From positions 62,001 through 126,000 of the forward strand of contig NZ_FMCS01000003.1 of NCBI RefSeq assembly GCF_900091435.1: 64,000 nucleotides of DNA, read 5' to 3'. The notes under the pieces are model-generated. The model searched no databases. It saw only the letters and a program-made list of their open reading frames with translations, and was not told the origin of the DNA. Shown here one piece after another: positions 9,229 through 17,754 of this stretch. How positions within the stretch are numbered: the first letter of the stretch is position 1; each line of letters opens with the position of its first letter. Source of the stretch: Micromonospora chaiyaphumensis. GTDB lineage: Bacteria > Actinomycetota > Actinomycetes > Mycobacteriales > Micromonosporaceae. The position numbers were made by a program, and so were the translations under genes.

Positions 9229-10482
9229 TCAGCGCGGGCCGCATGCCGTGGCCAGCCGTTCGAGGACGGGGACGACCTCGTTCGGGGTCGGCTCCGCCAG
9301 GACCTCGGCCCGCAGCCGGCCGGCGGCCGCCCGGAACGACGGCTCGGTGACCAGCCGCAGCACCGCCTCGCGGATCACCTCCGGGGTGACCTCCTCCTGC
9401 GGGATGCTCAGCCCGGCACCGAGCTCCTGGATCCGCGCGGCCCGGACGGGAGCGTCCCACTGGGCCGGCACGAGCGTGAGCTGGGGCACCCCGCACCGGG
9501 TGGCCGTCGCGCCGATCCCGGCCGCGCCGACGTGCACCACGGCCGCGCAGGTGGGCAGCAGCGCGTGCATGGGCACGAAGTCGACCAGCCGCACGTTGTC
9601 CGGCAGGTCGACCGTCTCGCCCTCGGGGGCCACCAGCGTGGCGACGACCTCCAGGTCGAGGTCTCCGAACGCCTGGAGGGTCTTGACCGGGACCGGGTCG
9701 TGGCCGTGGAAGCCGCGCATCGAGATGCCGGCCGTGATGCACACCCGGGGGCGTGTGGGCGGCTCGCGCAGCCAGTCCGGCAGCCGCGACGGCCCGTTGT
9801 ACGGCACGTACTGCGCCGTGACGGTGGGCAGGCCCAGCGGCAGCCGCATGCTGGCCGGGGACTGGTCGAGGGTGTGCTGGCCGGTGATCAGTTCCTCGTC
9901 GTACGAGGAGCCGAACCGCTCCGCGGTCCGTGCCAGCCACTCGCCGAGCGGGTCCTGCCGCCGCTCCGGCGGCTGCTGCGCCAGCAGGGACAGGAAGTGC
10001 TGCCGCATCCGGACCATCACGTCGGCGCCCCAGAGCAGGCGCACGTGCGGCGTGCCGGTGGCCCGGGCGGCCACCGCACCGGCGAAGGTGAACATCTCCC
10101 AGACGATCAGGTCCGGCTCCCACTGCCGGGTGTAGGCCACCAGGTCGTCGACCATGGGGTCGTTGAAGACCTGTCCGGAGTAGATGGTGGCCTCCCGCAG
10201 GAAGCGGACGAAGTCGTCGTACGCCACGCCGGCGGGGTCGATGAGCACGTTCGCCACCCGCTCCGACCAGCCCTCGTCGTCGGACTTCTCCACGAGCACC
10301 TGGTCGAAGCTGTGGTCCTGACCGACCGACACGGCGGGCAGCCCCGACGCGACGATGGTGTCCTGCAACGCGGGCTGGCTCGCGATCCGGACCTCGTGCC
10401 CGGCGGTACGCAGCGCCCACGCCATCGGCACCATCTGGAAATAGTGGGTCCGTTCGGCGTAGGTGACGAAGAGAACCCGCAT
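9229..10482 (-). CDS. Macrolide-type glycosyltransferase (second GT1)
   Basis: A GT-B glycosyltransferase of 417 residues, paralogous to the one at 3185-4444 (shared N-terminal MRVLFVT and AWALRTAGHxVRxASQP). The start follows AGGAAGG, well spaced. The donor motif is atypical: AVVHVGAAGIGATAT replaces the usual HHGGxG, so the second His and a Gly are changed, although the following VPQLTLVPAQWD is conserved. It may use an altered donor or acceptor, or have reduced activity. It sits upstream of the sugar-pathway genes in the same orientation, 67 bp from the 2,3-dehydratase. Confidence 0.88.
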   Translation of the reverse strand: MRVLFVTYAERTHYFQMVPMAWALRTAGHEVRIASQPALQDTIVASGLPAVSVGQDHSFDQVLVEKSDDEGWSERVANVLIDPAGVAYDDFVRFLREATIYSGQVFNDPMVDDLVAYTRQWEPDLIVWEMFTFAGAVAARATGTPHVRLLWGADVMVRMRQHFLSLLAQQPPERRQDPLGEWLARTAERFGSSYDEELITGQHTLDQSPASMRLPLGLPTVTAQYVPYNGPSRLPDWLREPPTRPRVCITAGISMRGFHGHDPVPVKTLQAFGDLDLEVVATLVAPEGETVDLPDNVRLVDFVPMHALLPTCAAVVHVGAAGIGATATRCGVPQLTLVPAQWDAPVRAARIQELGAGLSIPQEEVTPEVIREAVLRLVTEPSFRAAAGRLRAEVLAEPTPNEVVPVLERLATACGPR

Positions 10483-10551
10483 CTGACACCCTTCCTGGAA
10501 AGGAACGAGGGGAATGGGAAACGCACTCGGGGCGGGATTTTCGGGGCGGCT

Positions 10552-11301
10552 TCACCCGCCGCCCGCCGGGTGCCCGGTGACCATTCTGCGCCCCTCGCGT
10601 ACCCGGGTCTTCTCGCAGATTGCGCGGTCGATGAGCAGTCCGCCGGCCGCCTCGGCCGTCACCCGCGGCGGCGCCGGGGCCAGCACGGTGAGCGCGGCGG
10701 CGTAGCCCGGTGGCGCCGGCAGGTCGGTGAGGTGGGCCGGCGGGCGCACCCGCGACCGGTAACGCAGCAGGGTGGGCCCCGGTCCGATGGCGACCTCCGA
10801 CATCGGCACCCGCAGCCCGTCGCCGGTCGCCTTGAGCACCGATTCCTTCCTGGTCCAGCAGCGCAGGAAGCCGGCCCGGGAGCGGATCGGGTCGGCCTCG
10901 CCGGGCGCCTGGATCCGCCGGGCCAGGCGCCGCCAGTCCAGCTCCACCTCCTGTTCCACGTCCAGGCCGACCGGCCCGGCGGCGGTCACTGCCACCCCCA
11001 CCAGGTCGCCGGCGTGCGTCACCGACAGGTGCAGCGGTTCTCCGGGCAGGGTGGGCCGGCCGTGCGGGCCGCGGCAGTGCGGGCAGCGGCGGCGCACGGG
11101 CACGCGGCGCGCCGGGATGCCGAGGTGGGCCCCGGCGGCCAGCCGCAGCAGCGCCGCGCCGAGGGTGAACCGGTCCCGGTCGGCGGCGCGGGCGAAGCCG
11201 GCGCGCCTCCGCCGCTCGTCGGTGTCCAGCAGTTCCAGATGCGCCGCGCGCAATTCCGCCAGCCGCGCCCACCACACTCCGCACAATTTCTCCGGCCGCA
11301 T
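10552..11301 (-). CDS. Sfp-type 4'-phosphopantetheinyl transferase
   Basis: Transfers phosphopantetheine from CoA to carrier-protein serines. The 249-residue protein has both PPTase signatures: GPVGLDVEQEVELDW (Mg-binding GxDxE) and CWTRKESVLKATGDG (WxxKExxxK). The Sfp-like size distinguishes it from AcpS. It probably activates the many free ACPs/PCPs and the PKS and NRPS of this window; enediyne PKSs normally carry their own C-terminal PPTase domain, which here would lie beyond the right edge. The ATG at 11301 is embedded in a perfect 12-bp palindrome. The open frame continues far upstream on this strand, antisense to real genes, and that extension is not part of the protein. Confidence 0.92.
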   Translation of the reverse strand: MRPEKLCGVWWARLAELRAAHLELLDTDERRRRAGFARAADRDRFTLGAALLRLAAGAHLGIPARRVPVRRRCPHCRGPHGRPTLPGEPLHLSVTHAGDLVGVAVTAAGPVGLDVEQEVELDWRRLARRIQAPGEADPIRSRAGFLRCWTRKESVLKATGDGLRVPMSEVAIGPGPTLLRYRSRVRPPAHLTDLPAPPGYAAALTVLAPAPPRVTAEAAGGLLIDRAICEKTRVREGRRMVTGHPAGGG

Positions 11302-11310
11302 TCGCGAATG
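11299..11310. promoter_or_regulatory. Palindrome over the PPTase start codon
   Basis: CATTCGCGAATG is a perfect 12-bp palindrome whose left end is the PPTase start codon. It is a candidate operator or RNA-level control element in the divergent promoter region between PPTase and the nitroreductase operon. It could also be chance. Confidence 0.25.
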
Positions 11311-11355
11311 ATGGCACGGGCCTTCCGATTGCGTGGTCGGCGGGAGTTCCGGGGT

Positions 11356-11371
11356 CTCCGCAATTTCGGAG
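11356..11371. promoter_or_regulatory. Imperfect palindrome in divergent promoter region
   Basis: CTCCGCAATTTCGGAG is symmetrical at 14 of 16 positions and lies in the 225-bp divergent intergenic region (11302-11526). This is a plausible dimeric repressor or activator site. Its right flank continues into GATGCGCAC, resembling the sequence found in other intergenic regions of this window. Confidence 0.3.
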
Positions 11372-11526
11372 ATGCGCACCGCGAGGGCCGGGCCGACGAT
11401 GGTGGCGGAATGACTGCCGAATAGGGGTCGCGACATCCTGCGGCCCGAATTCCGGACGTGCCCGGGCCGCCGGCGGCGGCCCGGCGGACCGGTCCGGTCA
11501 TCGCGTGCCCGCGAACGGAGGAAGCC

Positions 11527-13050
11527 ATGCGCACCCAGCTCCGGTCCGACACCCCGCTGCTGGAGTTCTGGGAGGCGACCCGGCTCAGCGCCGACGACGC
11601 CCGCTACCCGGAGCAGGCCGAGCCGGCCGCGGGCACGGACGAGGCGATCCGGGCCGCCCTGGCCGGCGTGCTCGGTCGCGGGTGCGGCCAGCGGGTCGGG
11701 ACCGTCCTGGCCAAGGGCGGCACCTTCGTCCAGGCCCGCACCACGCCGTCGGCCGGGGCGCTGTACCCCTTCGAGGTGCTGGTCGGCCTGAGCGACGGCG
11801 AGCGGTGCGTCAGCTACCTGTACGAGGTCGACTCCGGGCAGCTCAACCCGCTCGCCTCGGCGCCGCCGGTGGCGCTGGCCGAGCTTGTCGCGCAGGCCGG
11901 GCTGGCCGACGCCGCGGCCGCGCCGGTGCGTGCCGTCGTCACCCTGGTCGCCCGGCCCTGGACCTCGATGGCCAAGTACGGGCGGCGCGGCTACCTGTAC
12001 ACCTACCTCGACATCGGCCACGCCGCCACGAACCTGGCCCTCGCGGCCCGGGCGGCCGGCCTGGACGCCACCGTCCACCTGCGGTTCCGCCGCCAGTGGC
12101 TGACCCACGCCCTGGGCCTGGCCGGCACCTGCCGGGAACCGCAGGCCGTCGTGACGATCACCGTTCCCGGCCGCCCGCCGGCCGACCGTCCGGCCGCCGG
12201 GGCGCCGGCCGGTGAGGACGGCGTGGTGACCCCTGTGTGGCGGGACCGGCGGCAGGCTCGGCTGGAGCCGCCGGGAGACCCGGAGCGCCGCAACTTCGAG
12301 GCGCTGCGGGACATCAGCCTCTCCTACGCCCCGGCGGCGGTCGCCCGTCCCGGCCGGATCGCCTCGGTGACCGAGCCGCCGTCCCCGGCCGAGCCGTCGG
12401 CGGACGTCACGCTGCGCCGGCCCCGGGGCGGACCGGACGACCACACCGCGCTGGCCGCGCGCCGGCAGTCGGCCAAGGGCTTCCTCCCAGCGGCGGTCTC
12501 CCTCGACCAGGTCGCCGGCCTCCTCGACGGCCTGGACGGACGGCTCGCCGCCGACTTCGCCGAGTCCGCACCGGCCGGCATCGGGGTCCGCCTGGTGGCG
12601 CGCGCGGTCACCGGGCTCGCCCCCGGCGCGTACGCCTGGTCCGCGCGCCGGCACGCCCTGCACCCGGCCGGCGGCGGCCCGGTGGGGGAGGAGGACGTGC
12701 TGGCCACCTGCCAGCGGCAGGACGGGTTGCGGCACGCCGGCGCGCTGGTGCTGCTGCACACGCCGCTGCGCGCGCTGCTGCGGGAGCAGGGCCGGGCCGG
12801 GCTGGCGGAGGTGCACTTCCACGCCGCCCACGTGGCGCAGCGCATGTGCGTGAACGCGGCCCGGGAACGCGTCGGCATCACCTGCGTGGGTGGCTTCGAC
12901 GAGGCGCACGCCGCCCGGCTGGGACACCTGCCCCGGGGCGAGGAAGTGATCTACCTGCTCGCCGTGGGGGTCGCCGACCCCGCGGCCCGGAAGGTCGACC
13001 GGGACCCGGTCGCGTACAGCCACGGCCGCACGGCCGCGGGCCTCATCTGA
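11527..13050 (+). CDS. Tandem nitroreductase / SagB-type FMN dehydrogenase
   Basis: A 507-residue protein made of two nitroreductase-fold halves. The N-terminal half has the SagB/ThcOx-like signature TTPSAGALYPFEVLV, then YLYTYLDIGHAATNLALAARA; the C-terminal half echoes it with ALAARRQSAKGF, HFHAAHVAQRMCVNAAR and EVIYLLAVGV. In azoline oxidases such proteins use FMN to aromatise thiazolines and oxazolines; here no cyclodehydratase or precursor peptide is nearby, so another dehydrogenation (perhaps of a cyclic imine or carrier-bound ring) is more likely. The start at 11527 has a GGAGGA site 5 nt upstream. It opens a long rightward operon. Confidence 0.78.
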   Translation: MRTQLRSDTPLLEFWEATRLSADDARYPEQAEPAAGTDEAIRAALAGVLGRGCGQRVGTVLAKGGTFVQARTTPSAGALYPFEVLVGLSDGERCVSYLYEVDSGQLNPLASAPPVALAELVAQAGLADAAAAPVRAVVTLVARPWTSMAKYGRRGYLYTYLDIGHAATNLALAARAAGLDATVHLRFRRQWLTHALGLAGTCREPQAVVTITVPGRPPADRPAAGAPAGEDGVVTPVWRDRRQARLEPPGDPERRNFEALRDISLSYAPAAVARPGRIASVTEPPSPAEPSADVTLRRPRGGPDDHTALAARRQSAKGFLPAAVSLDQVAGLLDGLDGRLAADFAESAPAGIGVRLVARAVTGLAPGAYAWSARRHALHPAGGGPVGEEDVLATCQRQDGLRHAGALVLLHTPLRALLREQGRAGLAEVHFHAAHVAQRMCVNAARERVGITCVGGFDEAHAARLGHLPRGEEVIYLLAVGVADPAARKVDRDPVAYSHGRTAAGLI

Positions 13051-13086
13051 GCACCGGCGCAGATCGGAGTACGAAGTGAGCGACCC

Positions 13087-14286
13087 ATGGTGACCGACAC
13101 CGTCCTCGCGACCCGGCTGACCCCGGCGCACCACGACCTGGCCCGCGCCGCCGGTGAGCTGTTCACCCCGGAGCGGCTCGCCGCCTGGCGGGACGGGCCG
13201 GACGGACCGCTGACCCCGCGGGCCTGGCGCGACATCGCCGCCGCCGGCCTGCTCGGGGTGGCCCTGCCGACCGCGCTCGGCGGCCGCGGGCTGGGCCTGC
13301 TGGGCAGCCTGGTGCTGGGCGAGGCCATGGCGCCGCTGGCCGACGCCGGCGTCCTGCTGGGCATGCACGTGCACAACGACGTGGCGGCGTACTGGCTGGC
13401 CGACGCCGCGCCCGGGCTGCGGGACCGGTACCTGCCCCGGCTGCTCGACGGCACGCTGGTGGCCTGCCAGTGCGACACCGACCCGTCCGCCGAGGAGCCG
13501 ACCACGGCCCGCCGCGACGGCGACGAGGTGGTCGTGCGCGGCTCCAAGCGGTACGTGATCAACGGCGCGATCGCCGGGCTCTGCTTCGTCACCGTCCGGC
13601 TGGACGGCACGCCGGCCCTGGTCCTGGTGGAGAAGGACCGGCCCGGGGTGCGGGTCGGCACGGTCTACGACAAGCTCGGCACCCGCTCGGTGGACTCGGC
13701 CCGGATCGAGTTCGCCGACGTCCGGGTCCCGGCCGCGCACGTGCTCTCGCGCGGCGGCGTCGCCCAGTTGCTGCGCTGGAACCGGGTGATGACCCGGATG
13801 CGTTACCTGATCGCGGCCGACGCGTACCTGATCCACCGGCGCCTGCTCGACCACATCGGCCGGCACGCCACCCGGCGGCGGCTCGGCGGCCGGGCGCTGT
13901 CGGCCTGGCCGGTCAACGCGCACGCGCTGGCCGGCGCGCGGGCCGACCTCGAGCTCATGGCGGCCGGCCTGGCCGACCTGCTGGACCGGGTGGAGGGGCC
14001 GGCCCCGGCGGTGCCGGAGGTGGCCGAGCTGAAGTGGTTCTGCGTCGAGCGGGCCGGGGCGCTGGCGGCGCTCTGCTGCGACCTGGAGGGCGGCGCCGGC
14101 TACATGTGGGGCAGCCCGTCCCTGCGTGACCTGGCCCAGCTGCGCGGGCTGCGGATGGCCGGCGGCAGCCAGACCACGATGCTCACCCTCGCCAACCACA
14201 GCTTCGCGTGCCGGGCCGAACTGGCCGGCATCCCGCAGCCCACGGAGGCGCCGGTCGGCGCCGGAACGGCGGCCGGCCATGTCTGA
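13087..14286 (+). CDS. Acyl-CoA dehydrogenase family protein
   Basis: A 399-residue flavoprotein of the acyl-CoA dehydrogenase superfamily: the middle-domain pattern GDEVVVRGSKRYVINGA and the later KLGTRSVDSARIEFADVRVP are clear. Its gene overlaps the following AMP-ligase and is separated from an ACP by that single gene, so the substrate is probably an acyl group on that ACP, as in PltE-type prolyl-PCP oxidation. Whether it oxidises proline or another acid cannot be told. No strong Shine-Dalgarno precedes the ATG at 13087; it is the only sensible in-frame start. Confidence 0.8.
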   Translation: MVTDTVLATRLTPAHHDLARAAGELFTPERLAAWRDGPDGPLTPRAWRDIAAAGLLGVALPTALGGRGLGLLGSLVLGEAMAPLADAGVLLGMHVHNDVAAYWLADAAPGLRDRYLPRLLDGTLVACQCDTDPSAEEPTTARRDGDEVVVRGSKRYVINGAIAGLCFVTVRLDGTPALVLVEKDRPGVRVGTVYDKLGTRSVDSARIEFADVRVPAAHVLSRGGVAQLLRWNRVMTRMRYLIAADAYLIHRRLLDHIGRHATRRRLGGRALSAWPVNAHALAGARADLELMAAGLADLLDRVEGPAPAVPEVAELKWFCVERAGALAALCCDLEGGAGYMWGSPSLRDLAQLRGLRMAGGSQTTMLTLANHSFACRAELAGIPQPTEAPVGAGTAAGHV

Positions 14287-15769
14287 CCACCGGCTCGACG
14301 GCACCTTCCGCGCGGCGTGCGCCCGCTTCGCCGACCGGCCGGCGCTGCGCCAGGGCGCCACGGTGCTCAGCTACCGGGAGGTGGCCGACGCGGCGTCCCG
14401 GCTGGCCGCGGTGCTCGACGGCGCCCTCGCCCGGTGCGCCGGCCCGGACCCCGACCGCGTCGCGGTCTACGCCCACAACAGCGTCGACTACCTGCTGTCC
14501 TACCTCGCCGTGGTGTTCAGCGGCCGGGTGCCCGTGCTGATCGACCGCGCGTTCGGCGAGCGGGAGCTGACCGCGATCCGGTCCGGCTGCGGGGTCACCG
14601 CCTACCTCGTGGACGCCGAGTCGGCGGCGGAGTTCCCGCTGCCGCCCGGGTCGGTGGTGCCGCTCACCGGCAGCACGCACGCCCTGGTCACCGTGCCCGC
14701 CGACGGGGACGTGCCGGACCTGCTCGCCGACACCGCGGTCTGCCGGTTCACCTCGGGCACCACCGGCGTGCCCAAGTGCCTGGAGTTCTCCGGCTTCGCG
14801 GTGCACAGCGCGGCCCGCAACTGGGTCGCCGGCACCGGGCTCGGGGCGGCGGACCGGACCCTGTGCCTGGCCGCGTTCACCAACGGGCTGGCGTTCAACA
14901 CGTCGCTGCTGTCGACGTTCCTGGTCGGCGCCGAGCTGACCGTCCACCCGGGACTGCCCACCTCGGCGAAGATCGTGCGGGCGCTGGCCGACTCCCGCGC
15001 CACCCGGCTGGTCGCCTTCCCGTTCGTCTACCGGATGCTGGCCGACGCCGACCTCGCCGCGGCCCGGTTCGCCGGCCTCGACCTGGCCGTCTCGGCCGGC
15101 GCGGAACTCCCGGCCGACATCCGCGCCCGCTTCGAGAAGCGGTACGGGGTCCGGATCGCCGACTACTACGGCGTCGCCGAGGCCGGGCCCTGCACCTTCG
15201 AGCGGGACCCCGCGTACCGGCGGGGTCTGGGCACCCCGTTGCCCGGGGTGGTGCTGCGCACCCGGTCCCGCTCCGCCGGCCGGCCGGAGGTGCTGCTGCG
15301 CACCAGTTCGATGGCCAGCCGCTACCTCAACGCTCCCGGCCTGCTGGAGAGCCGCGTCGACGCGGACGGCTTCTACGCCACCGGCGACCTCGGCCACGTC
15401 GAGGACGGGCGGCTCTTCATCACGGGGCGCCTCGCCGGGCCGATCAACCTGGCCGGCCGCAAGGTGGACCCCCGCGAGATCGAAGCGGTGGTCAAGGAAC
15501 TCGACGGGGTGCGGGACGCGGTGGTCTTCGCCGACACCGGCGCGGACGACCAGGTGCTGCTGCACCTGGCGGTGGTGGGCCGCCCGCCGCTCGGCCGCGC
15601 CGGGCTGGTCACCGGGTGCCGGGACCGGCTGGCCGCGTACAAGGTGCCGCAGCGGATCAGTTTCGTGACGGAGATCCCGCGCTCGTCGACGGGCAAGGTG
15701 CGCCTCACCGACCTGCGCGCCGTCGTCGCCGAGTCGGCGGACCGGCCCGAGGGCGGGATCCGGTCGTGA
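14279..15769 (+). CDS. Stand-alone acyl-AMP ligase
   Basis: A 496-residue ANL-superfamily adenylating enzyme. Visible motifs are FTSGTTGVPK (P-loop), YYGVAEAG, YATGDLG and the C-terminal catalytic-lysine region SSTGKVRLTDL. It is immediately followed by a small ACP, so it most likely activates a free acid and loads that ACP; CoA ligation is the alternative. The start at 14279 overlaps the stop of the acyl-CoA dehydrogenase by 8 bp. The substrate is not predictable by eye; context suggests an unusual starter acid for the downstream PKS. Confidence 0.85.
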   Translation: MSDHRLDGTFRAACARFADRPALRQGATVLSYREVADAASRLAAVLDGALARCAGPDPDRVAVYAHNSVDYLLSYLAVVFSGRVPVLIDRAFGERELTAIRSGCGVTAYLVDAESAAEFPLPPGSVVPLTGSTHALVTVPADGDVPDLLADTAVCRFTSGTTGVPKCLEFSGFAVHSAARNWVAGTGLGAADRTLCLAAFTNGLAFNTSLLSTFLVGAELTVHPGLPTSAKIVRALADSRATRLVAFPFVYRMLADADLAAARFAGLDLAVSAGAELPADIRARFEKRYGVRIADYYGVAEAGPCTFERDPAYRRGLGTPLPGVVLRTRSRSAGRPEVLLRTSSMASRYLNAPGLLESRVDADGFYATGDLGHVEDGRLFITGRLAGPINLAGRKVDPREIEAVVKELDGVRDAVVFADTGADDQVLLHLAVVGRPPLGRAGLVTGCRDRLAAYKVPQRISFVTEIPRSSTGKVRLTDLRAVVAESADRPEGGIRS

Positions 15770-15786
15770 GCGTGGAGGAGGACAGG

Positions 15787-16074
15787 ATGACCGGGGTGGA
15801 CGTGCGGACCGGCGAAACCGGCCTGCGGGAACGGGTGGAGTCGCTGGTCGTCCTGGCCACCGGCCGGGCCGTGTCGGTGGACGACCTGCGCGGCTGTGCC
15901 GGGTCGCTGGACGCGGCCGGGGTCAACTCGATCGCGTACATCAACCTCATCGAGGCCCTGGACCGGCAGTTCCACGTGGTGGTCGACCCGGAACGGGACG
16001 CCGAGGCCCTGTCCACCGTGGACGGGATCGTCGCGCTCATCCGGTCGGCCGGTGCCGGGGAGGACCGGGCATGA
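15787..16074 (+). CDS. Acyl carrier protein
   Basis: A 95-residue carrier protein with the phosphopantetheine site in AAGVNSIAYINLIEAL (Ser of NSI, replacing the commoner DSL). The ATG at 15787 is preceded by GGAGGA. The stop overlaps the next gene as ATGA. It probably holds the acid activated by the preceding AMP-ligase while the dehydrogenase(s) act on it. Confidence 0.85.
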   Translation: MTGVDVRTGETGLRERVESLVVLATGRAVSVDDLRGCAGSLDAAGVNSIAYINLIEALDRQFHVVVDPERDAEALSTVDGIVALIRSAGAGEDRA

Positions 16075-17048
16075 GCGTCCCCACCCTCGCCGGCGGCCCC
16101 CGCAGCGCCACCGTCGAGCGCCTGCTCGCCGAGCTGGCCCCGGCCGGTGCGCCGGTCCCGGCGGTGTCCGAGGCGGTGCTCGCCGCGGACGTCGGCCTGC
16201 CGGAGGCCGTCGCCGTACTCGAACACGCCTGCGGGGTACGGCCGCTGCTGGACCTCCTCGACGAGCCCGCGCACCCGACCGTGACGGCGGTCCGCGCCGG
16301 CGACCTGCCCGGCGCGCTCGCAGTGTTCACCCCGGACGCCACGCTGGCCCTGCCGGTGCCGGCGGTCCGGGCCCGGCGCGGCGCGGACGGGATCGTGCTG
16401 GACGGCCGGTACCGCTACGGCAACCCGGCCGCGGCCGCCGCGCTGGTCCTGGTCGAGGCGGCCGACGGTCCGCGGCTGTGCCTGGTCCGGCACGACGACC
16501 CCGGCGTGCGGACGACCGGCACCGACGGGTGGGGCTGGGCCGACCTGAGCGGCGCGACCGTCGACCCGGCGCTGCTGTCCCGGCCGGTCTCCTGGGACCC
16601 GGCCGGACCCCTGCTGGCCGCCCTCGACGCCTACGCCTGGGCGTACGTCCCGGTCGCCGCGGCACACGCCGTGGAGGCGGTGGCGCAGCTGCGGCGGGAA
16701 CTGGCCGACCCGGCCGCCGGGGTGCTCGCCGCCTCGCAGTACCTGGCCCACGAGCTGACCCGGCTGGACATCGAGCTGGCGCTGCTGGCCTCCGCCGCCC
16801 GCTTCGGCCCCCGGCTGCGCGGCGAGGGACCCGGCGGCACCGCCGCCGCGGCCGTGCTCACCGCCTGCGCCACCCTGACCCACCGCACCGCGCAGGTCGC
16901 CGCCGACTTCGCCACCGAGCTGGGCGTGCCCGGCGGCCCTGCCGCGAACCCCGCCTGGCGGACGGCCGTCCAGGCCCCGTTCGGCGGGCGGCGGATGGCC
17001 GAGGGCGAACTGGCCCGCCGGATGGGCCTGCTGGCGGAGCGGAGCTGA
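16071..17048 (+). CDS. Degenerate acyl-CoA dehydrogenase-like protein
   Basis: A 325-residue protein with weak but recognisable acyl-CoA dehydrogenase architecture: a middle-domain strand region (ADGIVLDGRYRYGNPAAAAA, then LCLVRHDDPGVRTTGTDGWG) and a C-terminal helical domain (VLAASQYLAHELTRLDIELAL, corresponding to the FQxVQHxLADM helix). It is shorter than usual (~380) and has lost much of the N-terminal helical domain. It could be a non-catalytic partner of the dehydrogenase at 13087 or an enzyme with a diverged reaction. Its start overlaps the ACP stop; a GGAGG site precedes it. Confidence 0.6.
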   Translation: MSVPTLAGGPRSATVERLLAELAPAGAPVPAVSEAVLAADVGLPEAVAVLEHACGVRPLLDLLDEPAHPTVTAVRAGDLPGALAVFTPDATLALPVPAVRARRGADGIVLDGRYRYGNPAAAAALVLVEAADGPRLCLVRHDDPGVRTTGTDGWGWADLSGATVDPALLSRPVSWDPAGPLLAALDAYAWAYVPVAAAHAVEAVAQLRRELADPAAGVLAASQYLAHELTRLDIELALLASAARFGPRLRGEGPGGTAAAAVLTACATLTHRTAQVAADFATELGVPGGPAANPAWRTAVQAPFGGRRMAEGELARRMGLLAERS

Positions 17049-17049
17049 G

Positions 17050-17754
17050 ATGAGCCTGCCCACCGTCGTCTGCGGACGGTCCGGCCGCATGGCGAACCTG
17101 CTGGCCCGGGCCGTCCGCGACACGACCGACCTGGCCCTGGCCGGCCGGCTCAGCCTGCGGGACCCGGCCGGACCGCCGGCCGCCGGGGTGTTCACCGCGC
17201 TCACCGACCTGCCCGCGGCGCCGGCCGTGGTGGTCGACTTCACCCACCGGGCCGCGACCGTCCGGCTGCTGCGGGCCGCCGAGGACACCCCGTGTGCCCT
17301 CGTCGTCGGCACGAGCGGGCTCACCGACACCGACCAGGCGCTGCTGCGCCGGGTGGCGCGCCGGCGGCCCGTCGTGCACGCGGCGAACTTCAGCCCGGTC
17401 ATGGCGCTGCTGCGCCGCTTCGTCGGCGAACTCGCCGAGGTGCTCGACGACAGCTGGGACGCCGCTGTCGTCGACGTGCACCACGCCGCCAAGGTGGACG
17501 CCCCCAGCGCGACCGCGTCGGCCCTGGCCGGGGCCTGGGGCGCCACCCGGGCCGCCGCACCGATCTCCTCACTGCGGTTCGGCGACGCGGTCAGCGAGCA
17601 CCGGCTGCTCGCCGGGGGCGCGGGCGAGCAGGTGGAGCTCGCCCACCGGGTCAACGAGCGGTCGGCCTTCGTCCCCGGCGTGCTCGCGGCAGTCCGATTC
17701 GCCGGCCGGGCCACCCCCGGCCTCTACCGTCTGGAGGACGCGCTGTGCGCCTGA
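17050..17754 (+). CDS. DapB-like (dihydrodipicolinate reductase family) protein
   Basis: A 234-residue homologue of 4-hydroxy-tetrahydrodipicolinate reductase. It keeps the dinucleotide site (VVCGRSGRMANLL, compare GxGGRMG), VVDFTHRAATVRLL, the GTSGL turn and the signature DVHHAAKVDAPSATA, which contains the catalytic His-His and Lys (family form HHxxKxDAPSGTA, one Gly to Ala). Primary lysine-pathway DapB is normally encoded elsewhere, so this copy probably reduces a cyclic imine or related intermediate in the cluster. It is embedded between the carrier-bound oxidation genes and the second AMP-ligase, with tight spacing on both sides. Confidence 0.82.
   Translation: MSLPTVVCGRSGRMANLLARAVRDTTDLALAGRLSLRDPAGPPAAGVFTALTDLPAAPAVVVDFTHRAATVRLLRAAEDTPCALVVGTSGLTDTDQALLRRVARRRPVVHAANFSPVMALLRRFVGELAEVLDDSWDAAVVDVHHAAKVDAPSATASALAGAWGATRAAAPISSLRFGDAVSEHRLLAGGAGEQVELAHRVNERSAFVPGVLAAVRFAGRATPGLYRLEDALCA

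Noticed and set aside
11527..13050. RiPP (azol(in)e) cluster based on the SagB-like protein
   Set aside because: No YcaO, ThiF-like or precursor peptide gene is nearby; neighbours are carrier-protein enzymes.
11302..14361. Long upstream extension of the PPTase frame on the minus strand (total 1269 codons)
   Set aside because: Antisense to the nitroreductase and dehydrogenase genes with Arg/Gly/Pro-rich shadow composition; only 10552-11301 has PPTase motifs and a family-like start.
16071..17048. Calling the 325-residue protein a pseudogene of an acyl-CoA dehydrogenase
   Set aside because: It has an intact frame, a good ribosome site and overlaps the ACP gene, so it is probably expressed; it is described as degenerate instead.
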